From NCBI GenBank assembly GCA_018303185.1, contig JAGVYR010000071.1:1-45223 (forward strand): 45,223 nucleotides of DNA. Reading direction: 5' to 3'. The stretch comes from Candidatus Woesearchaeota archaeon (lineage in GTDB: Archaea; Nanobdellota; Nanobdellia; Woesearchaeales; GW2011-AR4). A model generated the notes under the pieces. The model saw nothing but the letters and a program-made list of their open reading frames with translations. It was not told the DNA's origin and searched no databases. Position numbers and translations under genes: made by a program. Shown piece after piece: positions 8,132 through 16,796 of the stretch (position 1 is its first letter; each line of letters opens with the position of its first letter).

Positions 8132-9376
8132 ATGGAAGAATGCCATAAAGTGAAAGTATGCCGCATGTGCAAAAGCAGCAAAATAGAAAAATTTCTCGAT
8201 CTGGGGTTCACTCCCCCGTCTGACGGCTTCCTGGCAGCAGAGCAGCTTGAAAGGCCAGAAACGCATTACCCTCTTGATGTGTGCATCTGCCATGATTGCG
8301 GGCTGGTGCAGTTGGGCTATGTGGTTTCTCCTGAAATACTTTTCCGGACAGACTATCCTTATGAATCCTCAACTACCCGCTCCGGCAGAGAGCATTTCCT
8401 GGATATGAGCCGGTATATATGCAAAAGGTTCGGGCTCAGGCCCAATTCGCTTGTTATTGACGTCGGAAGCAATGTCGGAGTTTTGCTGTTGGGGTTTAAG
8501 GAGCAGGGCATGTCAGTCTTGGGGATTGACCCTGCAACCAACATAGCGGAAATTGCAAACAGGAAAGGAATAGAGACGTGGCCTGAATTTTTTAACACAG
8601 AAATAGCGGAAAAAGTTGTAAAGAAGAAGGGAAAGGCAAGTGTCATTACCGGCACCAATGTATTTGCACACATACACGATCTCCATGATGTGGCTAGGGC
8701 AGTTGATATGATCCTCAGGGATGATGGCATTTTTGTCATTGAAGCCCCCTATCTCGTGGATACACTGAACAATCTGGAGTATGACACAATTTATCATGAG
8801 CACTTAAGCTATATCTCAGTGAGGCCTTTGGTCAGTTTTTTCAAAAAATTCAATATGGATGTGTTTGATGTGTTGAGGGTGAAGATCCATGGCGGCTCAA
8901 TAAGGGTTTTCGTGTGCAGGAAAGGCAGGCAGAAGATATCTGAAAACGTGGACGCTCTTCTGAAGCTTGAAGAGGCTGAAAGAGTGTACTTTATGGAGCG
9001 GCTGAAAAAATTCGCGCATGATGTTAAAAGGCAGAAGGAAGAGCTTCTATGCCTCCTTGTAAACCTGAAAAAAGAAGGGAAAAGAATTGTGGGCGTGAGC
9101 GCCCCCGCCAAGGGAAATACCCTGCTTAATTACTGCAAGATTGATGCAGTGACGCTTGATTACTTGACGGAAAAGGCTGAAGTCAAAATCGGGCGCTTCT
9201 CTCCGGGAATGCATATTCCGGTAGTGCCGGACAAGAAGCTGCTTGAGGACAAGCCAGATTATGCCCTGCTACTGGCATGGAATTTTGCCGATGAAATAAT
9301 AAGGAATCTGGATGAATACAGAAAAGCAGGAGGGAAATTTATTATTCCCATCCCTAGTCCTAGAATAGTCCAATGA
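8132..9376 (+). CDS. Sugar C-methyltransferase (TylC3/NovU-like, three-domain)
   Basis: A 414-residue SAM-dependent methyltransferase predicted to C-methylate an NDP-keto-sugar. The N-terminal domain has paired cysteines (CRMC near residue 10 and CICHDC near 50) for zinc. The central Rossmann domain has VIDVGSNVGVLL and GIDPA for SAM binding and NVFAHIHDLHDV downstream. The C-terminal domain has GVSAPAKGNTLLNYCKID, a hallmark of this three-domain family. Such enzymes build branched deoxysugars, which fits the adjoining epimerase, aminotransferase and oxidoreductase genes. It precedes the methyltransferase at 9420 by 43 nt. Confidence 0.92.
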   Translation: MEECHKVKVCRMCKSSKIEKFLDLGFTPPSDGFLAAEQLERPETHYPLDVCICHDCGLVQLGYVVSPEILFRTDYPYESSTTRSGREHFLDMSRYICKRFGLRPNSLVIDVGSNVGVLLLGFKEQGMSVLGIDPATNIAEIANRKGIETWPEFFNTEIAEKVVKKKGKASVITGTNVFAHIHDLHDVARAVDMILRDDGIFVIEAPYLVDTLNNLEYDTIYHEHLSYISVRPLVSFFKKFNMDVFDVLRVKIHGGSIRVFVCRKGRQKISENVDALLKLEEAERVYFMERLKKFAHDVKRQKEELLCLLVNLKKEGKRIVGVSAPAKGNTLLNYCKIDAVTLDYLTEKAEVKIGRFSPGMHIPVVPDKKLLEDKPDYALLLAWNFADEIIRNLDEYRKAGGKFIIPIPSPRIVQ

Positions 9377-9419
9377 TTGTTTTTCGGGCATTTGGCAAAA
9401 ACAGGCTTAGTGATGAACT

Positions 9420-10088
9420 ATGAAAGAAAAATGGAGCAAAGAAAAGGCTGTCGATAAGTGGGACAGGTATTATGACGAGAAGAATTGGTTTGCACGTATG
9501 GCAGACCTCGTTATCGAGCTGTATTTCTCCAAAGTGTTTGAGAATGATTTAAAGCGCATAACTAATGCAAGGAAAGGAAAGATAATTGAGATAGGCTGCG
9601 GTGGTGGTGTTATGTCATCCAGGCTGGCAAAGCAGGGCTACCAGGTCAGCGTCCTTGACATCAGCCGGAATGCGCTCGATGTCACCAGGAAAAATTTCGG
9701 CAAGATAGGTGCAGAAGGAAAGTTCATCAGGGCGGACCTTTTTGACATGAAATTAAAGAAGGAGAGATATGACATAGTGTGGAACCAGGGCGTGATTGAG
9801 CATTTTGACGATATCAATGGGGCAATAAAATCAATGGACGGCCTTGTGAAAAAGCAGGGCTATCTTGTCATTTTTGTTCCGGCGTATAATTCCCCTCTTC
9901 ATTTTTTTTACAGGATACTGTCTTTCTTAAGGCTCAAATCTTTGTGGCCCGTCGATGACCAGATATTTTTCAGGAAGAATCAGCTGCTCGGCGCTATGAA
10001 ATCTGCCGGCGCGTTTAATCCAAAGGTGCGCAGGGTCAAAGGCTCGCTTTTTTTCTCACTGGTTGGCTATTCAAGAAAACAAATCTGA
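9420..10088 (+). CDS. Class I SAM-dependent methyltransferase
   Basis: A 222-residue methyltransferase. The SAM site is visible as KIIEIGCGGGVMSSRLAKQG (about residues 56-75), followed by VLDISRNALD, ADLFDMKLK and WNQGVIEHFDD. It lies 43 nt after the sugar C-methyltransferase with no convincing TATA box between, so co-transcription is likely. Substrate cannot be told from the sequence; O- or N-methylation of a glycan or its lipid carrier would fit the surroundings. Confidence 0.88.
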   Translation: MKEKWSKEKAVDKWDRYYDEKNWFARMADLVIELYFSKVFENDLKRITNARKGKIIEIGCGGGVMSSRLAKQGYQVSVLDISRNALDVTRKNFGKIGAEGKFIRADLFDMKLKKERYDIVWNQGVIEHFDDINGAIKSMDGLVKKQGYLVIFVPAYNSPLHFFYRILSFLRLKSLWPVDDQIFFRKNQLLGAMKSAGAFNPKVRRVKGSLFFSLVGYSRKQI

Positions 10089-10117
10089 TTCCTGTCGGAT
10101 AATAAGAATCCGCCGGC

Positions 10118-11944
10118 TTAAGAATCTGCAATCCATTGAAGAACGGGATTTATTCCTGATTTCCTGAGCTTCATGCTCGGAGATGGGATGAAATTGGCCT
10201 GCCCGCCCTCATTTTGAACCCACTTCCCCTCAACCTTATAAACGGGCCAGCTTCCCGCTATGTAATCTGTCGGCTCGAAATTCTTCAGCCAGCCGTAGCA
10301 TCCCGCTCTTTGAAAATTTAAGTCATTGGGGGACATAGAAACAATCCCATTTTCTACAAAGCAGTTCGGGAACAGCGCGACAGATGGATTTTTATTTTTG
10401 TATTCTATGGCACGGTAGTATTCCTCATGATAGCTGATTTCCGATTCCCTGAAGTAAAGATAGCCGTCATTGCCGACAAATTGGTTGAAATATGGTATGA
10501 AAAAAGGGTATGCAAAAAGATAGGTTATGATATGCAATGCCAGCAGAGAATAAAAAAGCAATTTTAATTTCATATTCTTTAAGTTGGCCAGCCATGAAAT
10601 TGAAATGAAAATAAGCGGGAATATCATTGACAGGTGCCGCGGCCCGGACACCAGTTTGGTGGTTATTGCAGTGAAGAGAAATATGGAATATGCCGCGAAT
10701 AATAAATAAATGAGCGAAATATTCATTTTTGACCATATCATGTCGGATGACATGAAGCTGAGAATAAGAAAGATATGCAACAGGAGGAAAAGGGCCAATA
10801 CAGGCAGGGTTGCCTTCGTTATCAGGGAGACGGGATAGTATGATTTTGGAGCATCCCCTGTGTAAATATTTCCCATGTAGTACAGGTATGTGCCCTGGCT
10901 CCCTTCTGTCCAGGCCTTGCCGTAATCCACTCCCAGGAGATAGTATGGCGAGACGGGCAGCGGGAGGTCTCCTGTAAACGAGCCTTGAAGCGTTTTGAAT
11001 ATGGCGCTTTGGAATCTAGGCTCTCCCTCACTATAATCCGACAATTTTGTGAAAACTCCCTTGAAAAGGTACAGAGAATTGACAGTCAAAAGGGTTACTG
11101 CAAAGATGACTATAAATATAAGGATTAGGTTTCTCATAGGTTTTTGATTCTTTGTTTTGAAGAATTGGGATATGCCTGATTTGAACTCATCCCTTGCATA
11201 GAATGCAAAAAGCAGCAGCGCCATTATAATTGCGGGATAATATGCAGTGGAGACCTTCGCGGATAGCATCGCCCCCATTGATATTGATGCAAAAATAAGC
11301 ATCTTTTTGGACGGATTCATTATAAATTTCCAGAAGAGGTAAAATGTTAAAACTGTAAAAAGCCTGACGCTGTTGTCCGAGTGCAGGCTGTGGGTAATGG
11401 AAGTCATGAAGGGGCTGAAGGCATAAAAGGACATTGCAAACAGCCCGCTGTTTTTTCCAAAAGCCTCTTTTGCCCATAAGTAAATTATCCAGGCAGTAAT
11501 CACAGAGAGCAGGCTTTCAATGAAATAGCTCAGCCTTAGTATTTTTTTTAGATTGCTGTCATCAACACCCTCAATGCCGCTGTAAAATTCCTGGTTTAGC
11601 TCATTCCTGTCAAGCGCCCCATACAATGCAAGCAATCCTTTGCCATTCCCTGCCTTTAATTTTGTAAATCCGACCTCATCAGAGAACGGGCCCAATCCAA
11701 GAATGATGGGAGCAATCCCGAAAATATGCCCCTGGGAGGTTGTTGAAGTCGGGCTGACCCAGCCTTCCTTAAAATACTTGTATCCAGCCCCCATGTTCTG
11801 CGCGAAGTCAACCGGAACAGAAAGGTTCCATGCACTCGAGTAGGCTAAAATAAAATGGATTATCAATATGGCTATAACCAGAATATTATAATTCAGCTTG
11901 AACCTGCCTTCTTTTTCCATATTGCCCTTCTTGCCCTTATTCAT
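10118..11944 (-). CDS. Polytopic membrane protein, GT-C/PMT-like glycosyltransferase candidate
   Basis: A 608-residue membrane protein with a first helix at ~18-38 (YNILVIAILIIHFILAYSSA), a large acidic loop containing NMGAGYKYFKEGW, and about ten further hydrophobic segments to ~residue 500, ending in a soluble tail of ~110 residues. The architecture resembles GT39/GT-C enzymes that use dolichyl-phosphate sugars on the outer face of the membrane. No definitive metal motif is evident. It overlaps the flippase-like gene by 8 nt and is last in the operon DegT-Gfo/Idh-flippase-GT-C. Confidence 0.7.
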   Translation of the reverse strand: MNKGKKGNMEKEGRFKLNYNILVIAILIIHFILAYSSAWNLSVPVDFAQNMGAGYKYFKEGWVSPTSTTSQGHIFGIAPIILGLGPFSDEVGFTKLKAGNGKGLLALYGALDRNELNQEFYSGIEGVDDSNLKKILRLSYFIESLLSVITAWIIYLWAKEAFGKNSGLFAMSFYAFSPFMTSITHSLHSDNSVRLFTVLTFYLFWKFIMNPSKKMLIFASISMGAMLSAKVSTAYYPAIIMALLLFAFYARDEFKSGISQFFKTKNQKPMRNLILIFIVIFAVTLLTVNSLYLFKGVFTKLSDYSEGEPRFQSAIFKTLQGSFTGDLPLPVSPYYLLGVDYGKAWTEGSQGTYLYYMGNIYTGDAPKSYYPVSLITKATLPVLALFLLLHIFLILSFMSSDMIWSKMNISLIYLLFAAYSIFLFTAITTKLVSGPRHLSMIFPLIFISISWLANLKNMKLKLLFYSLLALHIITYLFAYPFFIPYFNQFVGNDGYLYFRESEISYHEEYYRAIEYKNKNPSVALFPNCFVENGIVSMSPNDLNFQRAGCYGWLKNFEPTDYIAGSWPVYKVEGKWVQNEGGQANFIPSPSMKLRKSGINPVLQWIADS

Positions 11945-12878
11945 TGGCTAAATAAACTATGTACCCAAGCAGGATATGGCTCCAAAAAGCCACAATCCTG
12001 AAAAGAAGCATTGTTGAGAATGCAAGCGCGCTTTCAATGCCTGCAAGCGCAAATATCCCCAGTATGCCTGCTTCCACAGCCCCGACTCCTGCAGGCGTTA
12101 TTGGAACGGCCGTAAGCAGCGATGATGCAAAGGTCACAAAGACTATGAGCCAGAAATCCATCCTTACTCCCAATGATAGCAGCACGAAATAAAGGCTAAT
12201 CACCTCAAGGAACCAGTTCAGCATGCTGTATGATGTTACCGGAAGCAGCAGATGGGCAGGCAGCCTCAGTGCATCTTTGAAATGCCCGATAAAGCCAAGC
12301 ATTTTTTTTGGGATGAATCCAAGCCTCCTGAAATCGAAGTTTTTTATTATTATGGCTGCAATGATGCCGCAGGCTATTATCGCAAGCCCGAAGATTGCAG
12401 AATAGCTGACAATCCTAGGCACATCTTTTGAGAAGAAAAGCCACCCGGAAAAAAAAGCAAGCAGCACGAGCACAAGCAAATCAAAAATGCGCTCTATGAA
12501 TATTATCCCGAGGCTCTTTGATATTTCAATCCCGTATCTTTTCTTTGCCCCGTACGCCCTGTACAGCTCCCCGAGCTTTGCAGGAAGTATGCTGTTGAAG
12601 AACTGCGTCAGGAAGATTATCAGTGTAAGCTCCTTAAGGCTGCCTTTGAATTTTATTGCCTTCATCAGGCAGTTCCATCTTAAGGCCCTTATGGGAATTG
12701 TGGCATAGTGCATTATCAATGCCGCCAGCAGCAGAGGGATGCTCGCTCCCGAGAGCACCTCCCATGTCTTCTGGAAGTCCATCTTTGAGAAAACGATGTA
12801 AAGCGCAAGCGCGGCAGCAAGGATGGACACTGCAATCTTGGCTTTCGGCAGCTTTTTCGGAAGAAATTCTTTTGCCAT
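11937..12878 (-). CDS. Lysylphosphatidylglycerol synthase TM-like / UPF0104 membrane protein (flippase-like)
   Basis: A 313-residue integral membrane protein with about eight helices. The family signature is seen in FFNSILPAKLGELYRAYGAKK and FIERIFDLL, and in TAVPITPAGVGAVEAG near the C-terminus. Homologues such as archaeal AglD/UPF0104 proteins are linked to lipid-linked glycan assembly; a role in moving or modifying lipid-linked sugars is an inference. I place the start at ATG 12878, 1 nt after the upstream stop codon; the longer frame to 12908 would add ten basic residues. Confidence 0.85.
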   Translation of the reverse strand: MAKEFLPKKLPKAKIAVSILAAALALYIVFSKMDFQKTWEVLSGASIPLLLAALIMHYATIPIRALRWNCLMKAIKFKGSLKELTLIIFLTQFFNSILPAKLGELYRAYGAKKRYGIEISKSLGIIFIERIFDLLVLVLLAFFSGWLFFSKDVPRIVSYSAIFGLAIIACGIIAAIIIKNFDFRRLGFIPKKMLGFIGHFKDALRLPAHLLLPVTSYSMLNWFLEVISLYFVLLSLGVRMDFWLIVFVTFASSLLTAVPITPAGVGAVEAGILGIFALAGIESALAFSTMLLFRIVAFWSHILLGYIVYLANE

Positions 12879-12879
12879 T

Positions 12880-13830
12880 CTATATCTGGACGGCTTTTTT
12901 GTTTTCAATCGATTCCTTTGTGAGCTTCAGCATCCTTAAATTTTCTTTCCCAACATTCCCTGAAGCCTTATTCTCTTTCTCATCTCCGCTGCACAGCCCA
13001 AGAAAATACTTAAGCTCTGTCCCTATGGTGTTGTTCCCTTCTACTTCGATATCTCTTGTCTTTCCGCGCTCAAAGCACTGTACTTTCTGCCCGGCACAGT
13101 CAACGAAAAGTGATTTTTTGTCGCCTATTATCGTTAAAGCCCTTGTTTTTGGCGGAGTTATCCAGCTAATCTCAACTTTTATTATCGCATTGCCTAGTTT
13201 TCCTACAGCGGCCATGTTCTCAACCTTATCCTTTATCCTGTAGCTTCCGCCCGCGCAGGCTATGTAATCTGGGCTCTTTCCGAAAATGTAGTGCAGTATG
13301 TCAAATGCGTGCACTCCTAAATCTGTTATGACATCCCTGTCCCCGACCCTCTTGTCAAAATCCGGCTGGAAGCTGTATTCATCATTTATCCATTGTATTT
13401 TTGCCTCTATGACGTTTCCAAGCTCTCCACTTTCCATCATCTCTTTAGCCTTGTCAACAGCATTATTGAACCTGTAGATGTGCCCTGTCATAAGGATAAG
13501 GCCCTTTTTCTTTGCGGTCTCTATGAGCTCCTGCGCCTGCTCTTCTGTCTCAGAAATCGGCTTTTCAACGAGCACATTCTTTCCTGCAAGAAGGCACTCT
13601 TTCGCTATGGGAAAATGAAGCCTGTTCGGGACGCATATCGTAACCGTGCTTATATCCTTATTTTTTATTATATCCTTGTAGTCCTTTGTTGCCTTAACAT
13701 TATCATACTTTGAGAATTCGTCAAAATTGCTCCCTAAAGAATCAGCAGCTATCACTTCAATGCCTAATTCCTTGAATTCGAAGACGTGCTTCCTTCCCCA
13801 ATATCCGGTGCCTATGACTCCGACTTTCAT
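12880..13830 (-). CDS. Gfo/Idh/MocA-family oxidoreductase
   Basis: A 316-residue NAD(P)-dependent sugar dehydrogenase. MKVGVIGTGYWGRKHVFEF is the N-terminal dinucleotide-binding motif and fixes the start at 13830; CVPNRLHFPIAKECL and VLVEKPISETEEQA carry the EKP signature, and DLGVHAFDILHYIFG the catalytic Asp/His region. In surface-glycan operons such enzymes oxidise the 3-position of NDP-sugars ahead of transamination; the aminotransferase immediately upstream (overlap of a few nt at 13830-13833) fits a 3-amino-sugar route such as the one to UDP-diNAcMan or dTDP-3-amino sugars. Confidence 0.92.
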   Translation of the reverse strand: MKVGVIGTGYWGRKHVFEFKELGIEVIAADSLGSNFDEFSKYDNVKATKDYKDIIKNKDISTVTICVPNRLHFPIAKECLLAGKNVLVEKPISETEEQAQELIETAKKKGLILMTGHIYRFNNAVDKAKEMMESGELGNVIEAKIQWINDEYSFQPDFDKRVGDRDVITDLGVHAFDILHYIFGKSPDYIACAGGSYRIKDKVENMAAVGKLGNAIIKVEISWITPPKTRALTIIGDKKSLFVDCAGQKVQCFERGKTRDIEVEGNNTIGTELKYFLGLCSGDEKENKASGNVGKENLRMLKLTKESIENKKAVQI

Positions 13831-13832
13831 TC

Positions 13833-14912
13833 TTATTGATTTATGGCTTCGTTGACTTTTTCGCAAATTAACTTTATCTGCTCGTCCTTTATTCCTACAA
13901 AAAGAGGCAGCGACAGTATCTCTTTGCTGAATTTTTCAGATACAGGATATCTGCCCTCTTTGTATCCGTATCTTTCCCTGTATATTGGCTGCAAATGCAT
14001 CGGAATGGGGAAATAAACGCCCGTCATTATGCCTTCTTTCTCAAGGTGTGCAGCTGCCATGTCTCTCTGTTTTTCATCCTTCAATCTGATTGTGTATGTA
14101 TAATAGGCGCAGCCTTCTTTGTATTGGAGCTGTATCTCTTTCGGAAGGTTTTTCGAATATGCCGCAGCCGCCCCCCTTCTCGCTTTATTCCACTCTTCAA
14201 GCCTCTTAAGCTGCACAATTCCAATAGCGGCATTGATTGTATTGAGCCTTGCCGTGTATCCAAGGACATCATGCTCGTACTTTGTCTTCCTTCCGCAGTC
14301 GGTCAGCTTCCTCAATTTTTTTGCAGTCTCTTCATTATCTGCTGTCATCATGCCGCCGTCCCCGCCGACTGTCATGTTTTTTGTCGAATAGAATGAAAAG
14401 CAGCCTATGTCGCCAAAGCTGCCTGCTTTTTTCCCTTTGTAAATTGCGCCGTGAGCTTCGGCAGCATCTTCAATGATAGCAACATTGTTTTTTCTTTTGT
14501 ATTCGGCCAGTGCATCCATGTCGCACATATTCCCGTAAAGATGGACTGGAATTATTGCCTTCTCGCCTTTATGCTTAACTTTCGCCATGTCTATGTTCCC
14601 GTCCCTGCTGCTGATGTCAAAGAAAACAGGCTCTGCGCCATTGTGAAGTATGGAATTTGCAGTCGCTATGAACGACAGGGCAGGGCACGAGACTTTATCG
14701 CCTTTTTTCACTCCAAGCGCGATCTGCGCAAGCATCAGCGCCATTGTCCCGGAATTCGTGGAGACGGCATATTTCGTGCCTGTATACTCTGCAAAAGCCT
14801 CTTCAAACCTGAAGACACTTTCACCGAGCACCATCTTTTCATTCTGCAGCGCATTGAGGGCAGCGGCCTTCATCTCCTCATCCACAACGGGCATCATTAT
14901 GGGTATTTTCAT
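13833..14912 (-). CDS. DegT/DnrJ/EryC1/StrS-family PLP sugar aminotransferase
   Basis: A 359-residue aminotransferase that converts a keto nucleotide-sugar to an amino sugar. TNSGTMALMLAQIALG binds the PLP phosphate, EDAAEAHGA contains Asp149 that pairs with the pyridine nitrogen, and FYSTKNMTVGGDGGM holds the Schiff-base Lys178. Length and order match the family. It is the first gene of the minus-strand operon; CTTTATAACC (14936-14945) is a TATA box about 25 nt upstream of the ATG. Confidence 0.95.
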   Translation of the reverse strand: MKIPIMMPVVDEEMKAAALNALQNEKMVLGESVFRFEEAFAEYTGTKYAVSTNSGTMALMLAQIALGVKKGDKVSCPALSFIATANSILHNGAEPVFFDISSRDGNIDMAKVKHKGEKAIIPVHLYGNMCDMDALAEYKRKNNVAIIEDAAEAHGAIYKGKKAGSFGDIGCFSFYSTKNMTVGGDGGMMTADNEETAKKLRKLTDCGRKTKYEHDVLGYTARLNTINAAIGIVQLKRLEEWNKARRGAAAAYSKNLPKEIQLQYKEGCAYYTYTIRLKDEKQRDMAAAHLEKEGIMTGVYFPIPMHLQPIYRERYGYKEGRYPVSEKFSKEILSLPLFVGIKDEQIKLICEKVNEAINQ

Positions 14913-14935
14913 GGGCTGGAGTTGTTGGATAAAGG

Positions 14936-14945
14936 GTTATAAAGT
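14936..14945 (-). promoter_or_regulatory. TATA box of the aminotransferase operon
   Basis: Minus-strand CTTTATAACC about 25-30 nt before the ATG at 14912; the mRNA would be leaderless. Confidence 0.5.
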
Positions 14946-14964
14946 TTTCTATCAGGAAATATAA

Positions 14965-15333
14965 TCACTTCTTCCTATACCCAAATACTCTGTCATACTC
15001 TCCGTGGTCCATATATTCAAGAATAAACGCAATAATCCTTGCCTCGCTGCCTATTAAAGTGTACAGCATCCTCCAAAATCCAACCAATTCAACGCGAAAA
15101 ATCTTATCAGTGCCATATTTATTGATAGTAGCTTTGGAAATAAGGCGGCGCGGGATGAGATCTCCATAGTATGGGTTTGATTTAATATTCCTGATGGCAG
15201 TGTTGATTGAAGAAAGCAGCTGCTCATATGTTGGCATTTTCCTCGCTTTCTTGCCTTGAGCTACAAAATCCTGCAATTCCATATATTCATGATAGGCTTC
15301 TATGTCAAATTGCACAACAACTTCCTTATTCAC
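14965..15333 (-). CDS. RelE/ParE-superfamily toxin-like protein
   Basis: A 122-residue protein. The C-terminal half KIFRVELVGFWRMLYTLIG followed by IIAFILEYMDHGEYDRVFGY has the beta-strand pattern of RelE-fold mRNA interferases (R..L....RvvY.i......i..i..i..H..Y). The N-terminal ~60 residues are a helical extension. The start overlaps the stop codon of the upstream winged-helix gene by 4 nt, the arrangement of an antitoxin-toxin operon. Catalytic residues cannot be assigned with confidence. Confidence 0.75.
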   Translation of the reverse strand: MNKEVVVQFDIEAYHEYMELQDFVAQGKKARKMPTYEQLLSSINTAIRNIKSNPYYGDLIPRRLISKATINKYGTDKIFRVELVGFWRMLYTLIGSEARIIAFILEYMDHGEYDRVFGYRKK

Positions 15334-15599
15334 AAAACAGTCACTCCCCTCTTGAGCTTCTCCTTCAGACTGCTGCTGGCGTCTTCATAGTATATCCAGA
15401 TAACACCTTCTTTCAAAGAAGCTATTTTGCCGCTGTTTTCAAGGTATTCAAGAATTATGTTGAGTGTCGGTCTCATAATCTGCTTCTTCAGCCTTCTGTC
15501 TATTTCATTTTTTGATATTGGCTCTTTTGCCGTTTTGATTACTTTTTCCACATTTAAAATTGTATCTAGCCTTGGATAGTGCAATGGCTGGCTTTGCAT
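15330..15599 (-). CDS. Small winged-helix protein, likely antitoxin of the RelE-like partner
   Basis: An 89-residue protein with a winged-helix pattern: VEKVIKTAKEPISKNEIDRR, then KQIMRPTLNIILEYLENSGK as the recognition helix and a wing (SLKEGVIWIYY). It is the first gene of a two-gene operon with the RelE-like protein and overlaps it by 4 nt. A perfect 14-bp palindrome, TATACTATAGTATA, lies 22 nt upstream of the ATG inside an AT-rich promoter, consistent with autoregulation. The RelE-with-wHTH pairing is inferred from position. Confidence 0.7.
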   Translation of the reverse strand: MQSQPLHYPRLDTILNVEKVIKTAKEPISKNEIDRRLKKQIMRPTLNIILEYLENSGKIASLKEGVIWIYYEDASSSLKEKLKRGVTVL

Positions 15600-15620
15600 T
15601 TTTATCAGCTCCTATATACT

Positions 15621-15634
15621 TATACTATAGTATA
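15621..15634. promoter_or_regulatory. Palindromic operator candidate of the wHTH/RelE-like operon
   Basis: TATACTATAGTATA is a perfect 14-bp palindrome placed where the TATA box/initiation region of the minus-strand operon should be. Binding by the winged-helix protein would block transcription. The surrounding sequence to 15652 is almost purely AT. Confidence 0.55.
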
Positions 15635-15704
15635 TATCTATATAATATATAAATTTTTCTGTTTTTATCCAAGAAATGAAACTAATCGGGCTCTTTTGGA
15701 AAAA

Positions 15705-15714
15705 GCTTAAATAC
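15705..15714 (+). promoter_or_regulatory. TATA box for the ferredoxin-DUF4346 gene
   Basis: GCTTAAATAC lies ~26 nt upstream of ATG 15736 and so selects that start over the earlier in-frame ATG at 15676. Confidence 0.6.
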
Positions 15715-15735
15715 GATACCAGCAACCAAAACCCA

Positions 15736-16320
15736 ATGAAAACCCTCAAAATCACCTTCAATAAGGAAGTGTGCATCGGAAATGCCAGCTGTGCAGCCCT
15801 TTCCCCTGATAACTTTGAGATGCACGGCTCAAAATCAAGCCTTATCGGTTCAAAGGAAACTGCAAAGCATATTTTTGTGAAAGAAATAAAAACTAATGAT
15901 AAAAAATACAATGAAATCATTGAAGCTGCAAAGGCATGCCCTGTCAACGCAATAGTTGTTGAGGACAGGGATTCGGGAAAAATCATGGTCGGAAACAGGG
16001 TAGAAAAATCAGGCGCAAAGGAGATAACGGCAGAATACGACGATTCAAAGGAATTCACGATAGACAAAGAAGGCTATTTTCTCATAAGGATAGACGGGGG
16101 CAAAAAGCTGATAGAAGCGGCTTTCTGCACAGGAAAGAACAGGATAAAGTTCATTGTAAGGGGGAGGAAGCCCATAGATATCTACCATACAATACTTGCG
16201 AAGGAAAAGCTGAAAATAAGGCCGGAGCACGCAGCCTATCTTGGCAGGGAGCTTGAAAGGGCGTACATAGCACTCCATAACAACTTGGCATACACGCAGG
16301 ACGAAGAATTGAAGTTTTAA
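15736..16320 (+). CDS. Ferredoxin fused to a DUF4346-like domain
   Basis: A 194-residue protein. Residues 1-80 are a single-cluster ferredoxin with CIGNASC (Cys13, Cys19) and ACPVNAI (Cys68). The second ligand position is Asn16 rather than Cys, so the cluster could be [3Fe-4S] or a site-differentiated [4Fe-4S] as known where Asp replaces this Cys. Residues ~115-194 (FTIDKEGYFLIRID, IRPEHAAYLGRELERAYIAL, YTQDEEL) match the DUF4346 pattern, otherwise seen beside methanopterin/pterin-related proteins. The combination suggests a small electron carrier docked to a one-carbon or thiolation enzyme; the partner is not in the window. Confidence 0.8.
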   Translation: MKTLKITFNKEVCIGNASCAALSPDNFEMHGSKSSLIGSKETAKHIFVKEIKTNDKKYNEIIEAAKACPVNAIVVEDRDSGKIMVGNRVEKSGAKEITAEYDDSKEFTIDKEGYFLIRIDGGKKLIEAAFCTGKNRIKFIVRGRKPIDIYHTILAKEKLKIRPEHAAYLGRELERAYIALHNNLAYTQDEELKF

Positions 16321-16370
16321 TGGTATGTAAAGTTCTTCTTGCCGAAAATCCATTTTTCCGTCAAAGAAAC

Positions 16371-16380
16371 ATTTATATAC
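16371..16380 (+). promoter_or_regulatory. TATA box for the HEPN-MNT operon
   Basis: ATTTATATAC lies ~35 nt before the TTG proposed as the HEPN start at 16413. It shows that translation cannot begin at the upstream in-frame ATG at 16320, which lies before the promoter. Confidence 0.5.
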
Positions 16381-16412
16381 TCGAAAATATCTTGAAATAT
16401 GGGCGATTTGTT

Positions 16413-16796
16413 TTGGATGAAGAAACGAAAAAATGGCTGAACAAAGCTGACAGCGATTTAAAGCATGCTGGAAATGCCTTAGGAGACAATGATCTTGACT
16501 GGGCAGAACTCGCATCCCAGCAATCAGCTGAAAAGGCTTTAAAGGCAGTGTGCATCCAAAATGGATTCGGCCTCATAAAAACACACGACCTTACAATCCT
16601 GGCAAGGAAGGTGAAAGCTCCTCTGGACATAGTGCAAAAAGGAGGATTGTTGAACCCATTTTATACTTCAGCAAGATATCCCGATGTTGAGGAACTGATG
16701 GATGCGGAGGCAAATAAGGAAGCTGCAAAAGACGCTGTCAAGGCAGCAAAGGCTATCTTACAATGGTGCAAAAAACAGCTCAAATTAAAAACCTAG
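16413..16796 (+). CDS. HEPN-domain protein
   Basis: A 127-residue all-helical protein, toxin-like half of a HEPN-MNT pair. Family features: DEETKKWLNKADSDLKHA at the N-terminus, WAELASQQSAEKALKAV, the KTHDL turn and FYTSARYPD near the C-terminus. The RNase-type Rx4-6H motif is not evident, so this may be the non-nuclease branch. I infer a TTG start at 16413 from the TATA box and family N-terminus. The 3' end overlaps the MNT gene by 34 nt. Confidence 0.85.
   Translation: MDEETKKWLNKADSDLKHAGNALGDNDLDWAELASQQSAEKALKAVCIQNGFGLIKTHDLTILARKVKAPLDIVQKGGLLNPFYTSARYPDVEELMDAEANKEAAKDAVKAAKAILQWCKKQLKLKT

Noticed and set aside
16320-16412. HEPN protein starting at the ATG 16320
   Set aside because: That ATG lies upstream of the TATA box at 16371 and overlaps the preceding stop; family N-terminus begins at 16413.
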